From assembly GCA_002327525.1 (NCBI GenBank), contig DCWG01000078.1:1-19354 (forward strand): a DNA stretch of 19,354 nt, in the 5' to 3' direction. The DNA comes from Gammaproteobacteria bacterium UBA2168 (GTDB lineage Bacteria; Pseudomonadota; Gammaproteobacteria; Pseudomonadales; Azotimanducaceae). The notes beneath the pieces were generated by a model. The model was not told the origin of the DNA. It worked only from the letters and a program-made list of their open reading frames with translations, and did no database searches. Shown here one piece after another: positions 1 through 7,517 of the stretch. The position numbers and the translations under genes were made by a program. The first letter of the stretch is position 1. Every line of letters begins with the position of its first letter.

Positions 1-30
1 ATTCAACGCCCAATGACTGTCACCCAATGA
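1..30 (+). CDS. Possible 3' end of an upstream gene
   Basis: The frame starting at base 1 is open and reads IQRPMTVTQ before a TGA at 28-30. That TGA overlaps the ATG at 27 as ATGA, the usual sign of a translationally coupled operon junction. Only nine residues are visible, so no product can be named. The alternative is that these bases are leader sequence; the frame of the next gene is also open to the window edge. Confidence 0.3.
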   Translation: MQRPMTVTQ

Positions 31-2018
31 GCGGAAATAAGATCAGCACCATGAAATGTCTCGAGTCCATCGAGGTCGGGCACCTCACCCTCAAGAACCG
101 GTTTTCCCTGGCGCCGATGGACGTACGACTTCACACGCATGACGGCTATGCCACCGAGCGCTCGGTGGCCCACTATAGGCGTATGGCCCGCGGCGGCGCT
201 GCGCTCATCAACCTCGAACTGCACGTCGTTCGTCCCGACGGCTGCGGGCCTTACTACATGGACCCGCGCATCACCGATGACTCGTACATTCCGGGCATGG
301 CGAAGATCGCCGACGCTATCCACGAGGAAGGCGCATTCTGCCAGGTGGAACTCGGACACTTCGGCAAGTTCTCATCCGCGGAAGTTGCGCTGGCGGTTTC
401 CGCCGATGTACCACCGCTCAACAATCCTAAGAAAAAGCTGCGCGAAATGGACGAAGACCTGATCCAGGAGGTGTTGCAGGACTTCGTCACCTGCGCGTTG
501 CGGGTGAAACGAGCGGGCTTTGACGGCGTCATGTTGCACGGCGCCCACGGTTTCCTGCCCCAACAGTTCATGTCGCCCCATTCCAATCGACGCACCGACC
601 GCTGGGGTCAGGAGCGGCTGCTCTTCCCGACAGAGATGGTAAGGCGCGTGCGGGATGCATGTGGTAAAAAGTTTCTGATCGGCTACCGGCTCTCCGGCGA
701 CGAATACTACCGCAAGCTTTATGAGGGCGCCGGCGGCTACACCGTTGACGACCTTCCCGAGATCGTTCCACGCCTGGTGGACGCAGGAGTCGACAGTATC
801 GACATTTCGGCGGGTGCACTGGATGTGCCACGGTGGTACGCGGGCCCCGACCCCAATCTTTTTCCCAACGATGGTTACGGTGGCTACCTGCCCCTCTCGG
901 AGGCGGCGAAAAAGGTCTCCGATGTGCCGGTCATCGTCACCGGCCAGATGGGCGATCCGGACCTGATCGAACGGGCAATCGCCGAAGGTCAATGCGATAT
1001 GGCCGGCATGGCCAAACAGTTCCTTGCCGACCCCGACTTTCCCAACAAGGTGTCACAGGGACGAACGGATGAAATCCGCCGCTGCATCAACTGCGGATTC
1101 TGCGCCGTGGGCAAAGGCGGTCTTACGGCAGTGGACAATCACAGCGTCGAGTGCGCCATCAACCCGGAACTCGGCTGGGCCCTCGAAGGCTATCACGACA
1201 TCCGCCCTACGACCCGCCCACGCCGGGTCATGGTGGTCGGCGGCGGTGTCGGCGGCATGGAGGCGGCCAGGGTCCTCAAACTCAAGGGCCACGACGTCAC
1301 CCTGTACGAGAAAACGGATAGCCTTGGGGGACAGTTGCCTTCCGCGTCAGTCGCACCCGGAAAATCGGATATCAACCTGATCAACGATTACCTTGCGGCT
1401 GAACTCGAGCGCCTCGAAGTCGACGTTTGCATGAATACCAAGGTGGATCTCCAGGAAATCGAAAAAGAGTCCCCCTATGCACTGATCCTCGCGACCGGCG
1501 CAGAGCAGTTCGTTCCGCCGATTCCCGGTATCGATGGCCCCAACGTGGTCATCGGCATCGACGCGTTGATGGGCAGGGCCGAGATGGGCAGACGCGTGGT
1601 CCTGATTGGCGGCGAGGAAGTTGCCTGCGAAGTGGCCGACCACATCAGCCGGGAGACGACCAAGGAAGTGACGGTCACCAGCCTGTTGCCGGGATTCGCA
1701 ACCAAGGGGCATATGGCCGGTATCAGGGCACTGATGAACCTGCGTGCCAAGGACATCCGTTTCGTTCCTGGCGTACGGGAATATCAAGGGATCGACGCGG
1801 AGGGGGTACGAATTATCGATGCTGACGGGAACGAGCAGCTCCTTCCTGCGGACACGGTGGTGATCTCGGCCGGCTCGCGGCCCGCCAATCAGCTGGCCGG
1901 GCAACTCGCCGATTCAGGACTGGTGCAACACGCCGTGTACACCATCGGCGATGCGGTTACGCCAAGGTCAATCTACGAAGCCATTCACGAAGGGGCAACA
2001 GTGGCACAACACATCTGA
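27..2018 (+). CDS. NADH:flavin oxidoreductase, FadH/BaiCD-like Fe-S flavoprotein
   Basis: This is a 663-residue, two-part flavoenzyme of the 2,4-dienoyl-CoA reductase/enoate reductase type. In this family NAD(P)H electrons pass through FAD and a 4Fe-4S cluster to FMN to reduce an activated C=C bond. Residues about 9-345 form the old-yellow-enzyme TIM barrel (KNRFSLAPM near 23-31; GAHGFLPQQFMSPHSNRR at 172-189). Candidate cluster cysteines are C353, C356, C359 and C376. A Rossmann region follows (VVGGGVGGMEAARV from 403; YEKTDSLGGQ), then a second nucleotide fold (VVLIGGEEVACE, 524-535) and a terminal IGDAVTPRSIYEAIHEG FAD motif. The ATG at 27 overlaps a possible upstream stop; ATG at 51 (residue 9) is an alternative that fits the family N-terminus better. 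The next gene starts 46 bases downstream. The substrate is unknown; a bile-acid, steroid or terpenoid enone is an inference from the neighbours. Confidence 0.88.
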   Translation: MSGNKISTMKCLESIEVGHLTLKNRFSLAPMDVRLHTHDGYATERSVAHYRRMARGGAALINLELHVVRPDGCGPYYMDPRITDDSYIPGMAKIADAIHEEGAFCQVELGHFGKFSSAEVALAVSADVPPLNNPKKKLREMDEDLIQEVLQDFVTCALRVKRAGFDGVMLHGAHGFLPQQFMSPHSNRRTDRWGQERLLFPTEMVRRVRDACGKKFLIGYRLSGDEYYRKLYEGAGGYTVDDLPEIVPRLVDAGVDSIDISAGALDVPRWYAGPDPNLFPNDGYGGYLPLSEAAKKVSDVPVIVTGQMGDPDLIERAIAEGQCDMAGMAKQFLADPDFPNKVSQGRTDEIRRCINCGFCAVGKGGLTAVDNHSVECAINPELGWALEGYHDIRPTTRPRRVMVVGGGVGGMEAARVLKLKGHDVTLYEKTDSLGGQLPSASVAPGKSDINLINDYLAAELERLEVDVCMNTKVDLQEIEKESPYALILATGAEQFVPPIPGIDGPNVVIGIDALMGRAEMGRRVVLIGGEEVACEVADHISRETTKEVTVTSLLPGFATKGHMAGIRALMNLRAKDIRFVPGVREYQGIDAEGVRIIDADGNEQLLPADTVVISAGSRPANQLAGQLADSGLVQHAVYTIGDAVTPRSIYEAIHEGATVAQHI

Positions 2019-2050
2019 GAGGCGCACGAGGTCGCGTCTCAATAGCGACG

Positions 2051-2057
2051 AGGAGGT
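2051..2057 (+). promoter_or_regulatory. Shine-Dalgarno site fixing the start of the KstD-like gene
   Basis: AGGAGGT lies 7 bases before the ATG at 2065. The same frame is open further upstream to 1951, but those codons overlap the previous gene and give a non-conserved Arg/Thr/Ser-rich extension. The strong site selects 2065. Confidence 0.8.
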
Positions 2058-2064
2058 AACCAAC

Positions 2065-3564
2065 ATGGGAAACAGCAACTGGGACCGCGAGGTCGATGTG
2101 GTGGTGGTCGGTTCGGGGACCGGCCAGATGGCAGCCGTTCGAGCCGCCGATGCCGGGCTCACTGCCCTGGTGATAGAAAAACTACCCGCCCTCGGCGGCA
2201 CCACCAGCATCTCCGGCGGTGGCATGTGGATCCCCAACAACTACAAGATGCAGGAAGAAGGCGTCGAGGATTCCCTGGAGGATGCTTTCGAATACATGAA
2301 ACACGCGACCTTCGGGCAGAGTGAGGAAGCCCTGATGAAGGCCTATCTCGACAATTGCAACGACATGGTCGCCTACACCCGGGGACTCGGCATCGAATGG
2401 TTCATCATTCCAATGGGCGCATTTCCGGACTACTACGAGGCCTTTCCGGGTGCCAGCACCTACGGTCGTCCCATCCTGCCGATGACCGACGATCCCATAC
2501 CTCCCGGGAATGCTTTCGCCGGCGGTGGCGTACTGACCCGGGCCCTGGAGAAGGCAGGTCGAGCCAGGGGGGTCGATTATCTCACCGGGACGCCGGTCAA
2601 GCGGCTTGAACTGGATGAAACTGGCGCCATCACGGGTGTTCTGGCAGAAAAGGACGGAGCAGACTTCAGGGTCCGGGCACGCAAGGGCGTGGTCATGGCC
2701 ACCGGTGGATTCTCCCGCAATCCGGAGATGGTCATGGCCTTCCTGCGGGCACCCATCTACTACCCCTGCCCGCCTCCCGGAGACACCGGCGACGGTCATC
2801 GCATGGGCATGGCCATCGGCGCGGACCTGCGCAACATGAACGAATCCTGGGGCTGGCCGGTGTACTGGGATCCCGACACCGAGAACCCGATCCCGGCCTA
2901 CGCACCGGAACTCGGTAAGCCGGGTTCGATCGTAGTCAACCGCAGGGGCAGGCGCTTCTTCGATGAAGCCGGGCCCTATGCCCGGATCATCCGCGAGTTT
3001 CAGCACTTCGATACTGATACCCTCGAATACAGCAATGTGCCGGCCTTTGTCATCGTGGATTCGATCTATCGCATGAACTATCCGCTTGCCCAGTACGAGC
3101 CGAAGATGAAACTGCCCAACTGGGTCACCACGGCCGACACGCTGCGAGAACTGGCCGAACAGCTCGGCATCGATCCGGAGGGCCTCGAGCAGACGGTCGC
3201 GGACTTCAATCGCTATGCCGAGGAAGGCAAGGACCCGGAATGGCACCGGGGCGACTCCGCTTTCGACCTGCAGACAGGTGGTGACGCATCACGGGGTCTC
3301 GCCAACCCCTGTCTCGGACCGATCATCGAGCCACCCTTCCACGGCGCGCCCATGTGGCCCGGGGTCCTCGGCACGAAAGGAGGCCTGCGCATCAATCCAA
3401 ACGGCCAGGTGGTCAACGTCTGGGGTGATGTGATCGAGGGACTCTACGCGATCGGCAACTGTACCGGCAGCATCATGGGCGCAGGTTATCCCGGGGGTGG
3501 CGCGACCATCGGGTCCGGCATGACCTTCAGCTTCATTGCCGCCAATCACATGCGCGGCAACTAG
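2065..3564 (+). CDS. FAD-dependent 3-ketosteroid delta1-dehydrogenase-like oxidoreductase
   Basis: This 499-residue flavoprotein belongs to the fumarate reductase/KstD superfamily, whose KstD members dehydrogenate ring A of 3-ketosteroids. The N-terminal FAD Rossmann motif is VVVVGSGTGQMAAVRAADAG (about 12-31), followed by LGGTTSISGGGMWIPNN. The second FAD segment GVVMATGGFSRNPEMV is mid-protein. The C-terminus has IGNCTGSIMGAGYPGGG and then ATIGSGMTFSFIAANHM. Y475 followed four residues later by G479 matches the Tyr-Pro-Gly-x-Gly arrangement that donates catalytic groups in known KstDs. Length is near the usual 500-560. It follows the Fe-S flavoprotein by 46 bases and precedes the sulfotransferase by 13, so it is probably co-transcribed. 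A related dehydrogenase acting on another cyclic ketone is possible; the exact substrate is not shown by the sequence. Confidence 0.85.
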   Translation: MGNSNWDREVDVVVVGSGTGQMAAVRAADAGLTALVIEKLPALGGTTSISGGGMWIPNNYKMQEEGVEDSLEDAFEYMKHATFGQSEEALMKAYLDNCNDMVAYTRGLGIEWFIIPMGAFPDYYEAFPGASTYGRPILPMTDDPIPPGNAFAGGGVLTRALEKAGRARGVDYLTGTPVKRLELDETGAITGVLAEKDGADFRVRARKGVVMATGGFSRNPEMVMAFLRAPIYYPCPPPGDTGDGHRMGMAIGADLRNMNESWGWPVYWDPDTENPIPAYAPELGKPGSIVVNRRGRRFFDEAGPYARIIREFQHFDTDTLEYSNVPAFVIVDSIYRMNYPLAQYEPKMKLPNWVTTADTLRELAEQLGIDPEGLEQTVADFNRYAEEGKDPEWHRGDSAFDLQTGGDASRGLANPCLGPIIEPPFHGAPMWPGVLGTKGGLRINPNGQVVNVWGDVIEGLYAIGNCTGSIMGAGYPGGGATIGSGMTFSFIAANHMRGN

Positions 3565-3577
3565 CAGGATCCGACCG

Positions 3578-4867
3578 ATGAGCGATATCCGCATCACAGA
3601 TCTCGCCCAACCCGAGCTCAGCGAACTGCAGAAGAACGCCATTGCCAATGCCGAGCGCGTCGAGGTTGATCTCAGCGTCGACGCCATCTGCAATGCGGCG
3701 ATGCAGACAACAGAACTCACCGACTTTGGCGATGCGAGTTTCAAGGTCCGACTCGAGGAACAACTGCAGGCAGTGCGCGAAGATGACTGGCTCAATAACT
3801 TTGGCCGCATGGGCGTGGTCGGTGCTAAGACAGGCCAGGCGGTCAGTCGCCTCAGAGTCATGGACGCACTCAAGCGCCACCCGAAAATCTACGACATCGA
3901 CATCCCTAGACCGCTGATGATCGCCGGTCTACCACGCAGCGGTACCACCCACCTACTCAACATGATTGCAGCCGACACCCGCTTCCGTTCCATGCCCATG
4001 TGGGAGAGCAGACAGCCGGTACCAAGCCCGGATGAGCCCGTCACCCGGGACAAGAACGACCCGCGGCACGTCCGCTGTACCCAGTCCTACCAGGGCACGG
4101 ATGCCTTGCTGCCGCTGATGAAGAACATGCATGACATGCATCCCGATCACGTGCACGAGGACATCGAACTGCTGGACATCGACTTCTCGTCCTACGTTCT
4201 CGAGTGGATGGCGCACGTCCCCCGCTGGCGTGACTACTATCTCGCTCACGACCAGACGCCCCACTACGCGTTTCTGCGAACCATGTTAAAGCTCTTGAGC
4301 TACTACAGCGGCACCGGTTTCGGGGACGAGTCCGGTGGCGACATGCGACCCAGGCGGTGGATCACCAAGACACCACAACACCTGGAGCAACTGGTGCCGC
4401 TGCACAACAATTTTCCAGACGCCCTCTTCCTGGTCACCCACCGCGATCCCATCGAGGTGTTCAGCTCCGCGGCCACACTGGTGGCCTACAACTCGCGGGT
4501 ACGCAACGACGTGATCCACATGAAGGAGATCGGTGACTACTGGCTGGATCGGGTCGAACGCCTGCTGCGGGCCTGCGTGCGCGACATCGACGTGCTGCCG
4601 CCGGAACAGACGATGGACGTGGTATTTCCAGAATTCATGAAGGACGACATGGCCATCGTGCGGCGCGTCTACGAGCGGGCGGGCATCGAGATGACCGAAC
4701 AGGCCGAAGCGGAACTTGCGGCCTACCTCGACGACAATCCGAGGGGCAAGCACGGTCGGCTGATCTACGACATCGAGAGCGATTTCGGTCTCAGAAAGGA
4801 GGACCTTTATGAGCGCTTCGATTTTTATTACGAGCGCTATCCGGCGCTTGATCCTCGAAAATGGTGA
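3578..4867 (+). CDS. Sulfotransferase family protein (Sulfotransfer_3 type)
   Basis: This 429-residue protein has the P-loop-like motif GLPRSGTTHL (117-126), the 5'-phosphosulfate-binding loop of PAPS-dependent sulfotransferases. A second family block lies at about 262-300 (WITKTPQHLEQL; FLVTHRDPIEVFSS), where Arg and Ser contact the 3'-phosphate in the family. Such enzymes move sulfate from PAPS to an alcohol or phenol. No signal peptide or membrane segment is visible, so it should be cytoplasmic. AGGAT at 3566-3570 supports the ATG at 3578; the longer open frame overlaps the previous gene. It sits between a KstD-like dehydrogenase and an alkylsulfatase-like protein, suggesting that a hydroxylated steroid, terpenoid or lipid alcohol is the acceptor. 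Some members of this family have no proven sulfotransferase activity. Confidence 0.85.
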   Translation: MSDIRITDLAQPELSELQKNAIANAERVEVDLSVDAICNAAMQTTELTDFGDASFKVRLEEQLQAVREDDWLNNFGRMGVVGAKTGQAVSRLRVMDALKRHPKIYDIDIPRPLMIAGLPRSGTTHLLNMIAADTRFRSMPMWESRQPVPSPDEPVTRDKNDPRHVRCTQSYQGTDALLPLMKNMHDMHPDHVHEDIELLDIDFSSYVLEWMAHVPRWRDYYLAHDQTPHYAFLRTMLKLLSYYSGTGFGDESGGDMRPRRWITKTPQHLEQLVPLHNNFPDALFLVTHRDPIEVFSSAATLVAYNSRVRNDVIHMKEIGDYWLDRVERLLRACVRDIDVLPPEQTMDVVFPEFMKDDMAIVRRVYERAGIEMTEQAEAELAAYLDDNPRGKHGRLIYDIESDFGLRKEDLYERFDFYYERYPALDPRKW

Positions 4868-4968
4868 GTTTCGATAATGGAGCCCCTCAGTGGACGCTCC
4901 CGGCACCTTAAATCACCCTACACAACTACAGCCAGACGGTGCCCAACCTGCAAACAGAGGCTCAGATC

Positions 4969-6234
4969 ATGAAGAAACGTTACGACCGACCGCCCCTACT
5001 CGAACTCGTTCGCCGCGACAAGTCCGAAATCGTCAACGTAGAGGACTTCATCTACGTCTCGAAGGACGTCTCCAACGCCCACCTGATAACGAGCACCGAT
5101 GGCGACGTGCTGGTGAACACGGGCACCACGGATGGCGGATTCAGGCACAAGGACCTGTTCGAGGAATTACGGACCGGACCGCTGCGCTACGCCGTGATCA
5201 CCCAGGGGCACCCCGATCATTTCGGTGGATTAAAGACGCTGAAAGAGGCCGAAACCCAGGTGATTATGCAGTCGAACAATCCGCAGGTCAGGGCCTACTG
5301 GCGCAAGCTCATGACCTTCTATGCCGGCCGTCTGTCCCGCATCTGGTCAGGCGGCAATCCACGACCCCCAAGCACCTCGGAGAACAGTTGGGAAGGCACG
5401 CCGGAGCAGGCAGTCAACATCCTGTTTCGGGACGAATACAAGTTCAGTGTCGGCAACCGGGACTTCGAGCTCTACTCGACGCCGGGTGGAGAAACGACCG
5501 ACTCCTGCATCGTCTGGATGCCGAACGAGCGGGTGGTGTTTACCGGCAACCTGTTTGGCCCCATGTGGATGAACGTGCCGTTTCTCAATACCCTGCGCGG
5601 CGACAAAATCCGTTCGGTAGTGGAGTACATCGCCAACGTCGAGAAGGTACGGTCGCTGGAACCGGAGATCCTTATCACCGGACACGGGGACCCTAAACGC
5701 GGCGCGTCCCACCTGCAGGGCAAGCTCACCCATCTCCGGGACGCGATACAGTACATTCACGACTACACCATCGACGGCATGAATGCCGGTACCGATCTCT
5801 GGACCCTGATGCGTGATATCGAGCTCCCCGGGCACCTCGAAATCGAAGAAGGACACGGAAAAATTGACTGGGCCGTTCGTGCCATTTACACCTACTACAA
5901 CGGCTGGTTCGACTTCGAGTCCCTCGCCGACATGTACCATGTCCCTGTCCAGGCCGTCTCCGGGGACCTGGTCGAACTCGCCGGAGCCGATGCCCTAGTG
6001 CAACGAGCCGAGCGGTACGTGGCTAACAAGGAACCGTGGCATGCGGTCAGACTGACGGACATGGTCCTGCAGGTATCGTGCGGTCACATCGGTGCCCTCG
6101 GCGCGAGGAAATCCGCACTTGAGCAACTTCTGGAACTCAGCCGCAACGAGAACCTGAGCGAGACGCTGCTCCTGTCCAGCACCATCGCCGACCTCGAGAA
6201 GAAACTCGAGGCCGTCAACGCACAACAAACCTGA
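4969..6234 (+). CDS. Alkylsulfatase-like MBL-fold metallo-hydrolase with altered metal ligands
   Basis: This 421-residue protein has an N-terminal metallo-beta-lactamase fold and an alkylsulfatase-type dimerisation region (about 285-330, WAVRAIYTYYNGWFD). Alkylsulfatases of the SdsA1/BDS1 family hydrolyse sulfate esters with two zinc ions. The usual HxHxDH motif reads Q79-G-H81-P-D83-H84. E175 (TPGGE) occupies the alkylsulfatase glutamate site, N194 (FTGN) stands where many MBL proteins have Asp, and H239 (ITGHG) is kept. The family TLRG segment is present at 208-211. Canonical enzymes are about 650 residues and carry a C-terminal SCP2-like domain, which is absent here. AGAGG at 4956-4960 selects ATG 4969 over an in-frame GTG at 4939. 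A 101-base gap precedes it. Sulfatase activity is likely by family but not certain with this metal site; no export signal is seen. Confidence 0.8.
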   Translation: MKKRYDRPPLLELVRRDKSEIVNVEDFIYVSKDVSNAHLITSTDGDVLVNTGTTDGGFRHKDLFEELRTGPLRYAVITQGHPDHFGGLKTLKEAETQVIMQSNNPQVRAYWRKLMTFYAGRLSRIWSGGNPRPPSTSENSWEGTPEQAVNILFRDEYKFSVGNRDFELYSTPGGETTDSCIVWMPNERVVFTGNLFGPMWMNVPFLNTLRGDKIRSVVEYIANVEKVRSLEPEILITGHGDPKRGASHLQGKLTHLRDAIQYIHDYTIDGMNAGTDLWTLMRDIELPGHLEIEEGHGKIDWAVRAIYTYYNGWFDFESLADMYHVPVQAVSGDLVELAGADALVQRAERYVANKEPWHAVRLTDMVLQVSCGHIGALGARKSALEQLLELSRNENLSETLLLSSTIADLEKKLEAVNAQQT

Positions 6235-6246
6235 AAGAAGGGAAAG

Positions 6247-7041
6247 ATGAACCACAACCTATTCGATCTCAGCGGCAAGGTCGCGCTGATCACAGGCGGC
6301 AACACCGGTCTTGGACTCGGCTTCGCCAGGGGCATCGCCAAGTGCGGTGGCGACATCATGATCTGGGGTAGAAACGAAGACCGCAACCGGCAGGCGGCGG
6401 AAGAAATCGCCGCCCTTGGCGTCCGGGTGATGACGGCACAGGTCGAGATATCCGACGATGAGGCCGTAACCAGCGCCATGCAGTCCGCCGTCGATCAAAT
6501 GGGTCGGCTAGACTGTGTTATCGCGAACGCAGGACTGACCCTCTCCGGCCCATCCATGCTCGAGCTTGGCGCCGATGAATTCAAGTCCCTAATCGACATC
6601 AACCTGAACGGGGCTTTCTACACGATACGGGAGGGTGCCCGTCAGATGATGAAGCGGGTTGAATCGGGAGATCCCGGCGGGTCCATTATCGCCTGTGGCA
6701 GCTTGTCGGTGTTTTGCGGTGTGCCCAGCATGGCCCACTATGGCGCTTCAAAAGCGGGCATGGCCGCACTGATCAAGTCGGCGGCCATCGAGTTTGCACC
6801 ACACGGCATCCGGGCCAACATGGTTGCACTGGGGCTTGCCCGAACCGAACTGTTACGCAATCGCATGGGTGAGGAGATGGCGGCCATGGTCGAGGCGGCA
6901 TTCGCCGAACAGAATCCCATACCACGGGCAGCAACACCCGAGGACGTGGAGGGCATCGCCGCTTATTTCGCCAGCGACGCATCGTCCTACCACACCGGCG
7001 ACATCGTCATGCTCGACGGCGGTCGACTCGCAAAGATCTGA
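6247..7041 (+). CDS. Short-chain dehydrogenase/reductase (SDR), classical type
   Basis: This 264-residue classical SDR catalyses NAD(P)-dependent alcohol/ketone interconversion. The cofactor glycine motif is TGGNTGLG (16-23) and the structural NAG is at 94-96. The catalytic set is N119/N121 in DINLNG, S152 in CGSLS, and Y165/K169 in YGASK. The C-terminal block SSYHTGDIVMLDGG is typical. Length is normal and nothing essential is missing. AAGGG just upstream supports ATG 6247, which lies 12 bases after the MBL gene, so it is the last intact gene of the plus-strand operon. A hydroxysteroid or similar dehydrogenase role fits the neighbours, but the substrate cannot be read from the sequence. The DNA immediately downstream is gene debris. 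Confidence 0.92.
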   Translation: MNHNLFDLSGKVALITGGNTGLGLGFARGIAKCGGDIMIWGRNEDRNRQAAEEIAALGVRVMTAQVEISDDEAVTSAMQSAVDQMGRLDCVIANAGLTLSGPSMLELGADEFKSLIDINLNGAFYTIREGARQMMKRVESGDPGGSIIACGSLSVFCGVPSMAHYGASKAGMAALIKSAAIEFAPHGIRANMVALGLARTELLRNRMGEEMAAMVEAAFAEQNPIPRAATPEDVEGIAAYFASDASSYHTGDIVMLDGGRLAKI

Positions 7042-7153
7042 ATTCCGCACGGGGAATACCCATCAACAACAGGATCGGCAGCGATCAACACAAACGCATC
7101 CTGGATGCAGTGCGTGAAACCATCACAGAAGCCGGTTACGCGGGCCTCACCAG
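7041..7153 (+). pseudogene. TetR-family regulator N-terminal remnant
   Basis: In the frame beginning at 7041 the bases encode RIGSDQHKRILDAVRETI and then TEAGYAGLT. This is the classic first-helix region of TetR regulators (K-R-I-L-D-A ... G-Y-A-G-L-T), just before the helix-turn-helix. No ATG or GTG lies at the expected start; the codon near the natural start is ATC. After T-S-A the similarity stops and a P450-like sequence begins in another frame at about 7154. I read this as a truncated regulator gene that may once have controlled one of the flanking catabolic operons. The match is short, about 28 residues. Confidence 0.55.
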
Positions 7154-7514
7154 CGCGCCCTCGCCTGGCTGGAAGCCTTACGCCATTCCACACCCGTGCT
7201 CGCAGCAAGACGCTACGCACGACACGAAGTCGAACGTTTCGGCCGTTTGATACCGGAAGGTGCACTGCTGATTTGTTCGGCCGCCACCGGCAATCGCGAC
7301 TCGCGAACATTCCATGATCCGGACGCCTTCATTGCCGATCGGCGTGACATATGCCATCGCGAGGCACGTGGCCAGCACCGCGGTGATGGCCAGCGCAACG
7401 CTTCTGAACGAACTTGGCGGTCTGTCACTGGCGCCGGGGACTCAACGCCAACTGCACTGTCGGCGTCTCGGGCACATGCACGCCTGCTGGTCGCTACCCG
7501 TAGTCGTTGGATAG
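7154..7514 (+). pseudogene. Cytochrome P450 C-terminal remnant, frameshifted
   Basis: Two frames together give the last third of a bacterial P450. The first (7154 to about 7342) reads LAWLEALRHSTPV, then RRYARHEVERFGRLIPEGA, then SAATGNRDSRTFHDPDAF, matching the family pattern of R-A...V...IP.G, ANRDP and DPDxF. The second (about 7341-7514) reads GVTYAIARHVAST, then LLNELGGLSLAPG and a terminal SLPVVVG before TAG. Between them the usual 8-10 residues ahead of the heme loop are lost. Where families have H-Y-C-I-G-R-H-L-A-R this reads T-Y-A-I-A-R-H-V-A-S, so the heme-ligand cysteine is gone. The N-terminal two thirds are absent. It ends three bases before the convergent flavoprotein gene. It cannot be a working P450. 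Confidence 0.65.
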
Positions 7515-7517
7515 GCG

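Noticed and set aside
2182..3246. 354-residue minus-strand open frame
   Set aside because: It is antisense to the KstD-like gene, whose FAD motifs and active-site tail are unambiguous.
4879..4900. Small hairpin GGAGC/GCTCC between the sulfotransferase and MBL genes
   Set aside because: The stem is only 5 bp with a 12-base loop and no T-run, so it is not a credible terminator.
4890..5696. 268-residue open frame overlapping the MBL gene
   Set aside because: It is in another frame of the same strand as the MBL protein, with low-complexity Arg/Gln-rich content and no motifs.
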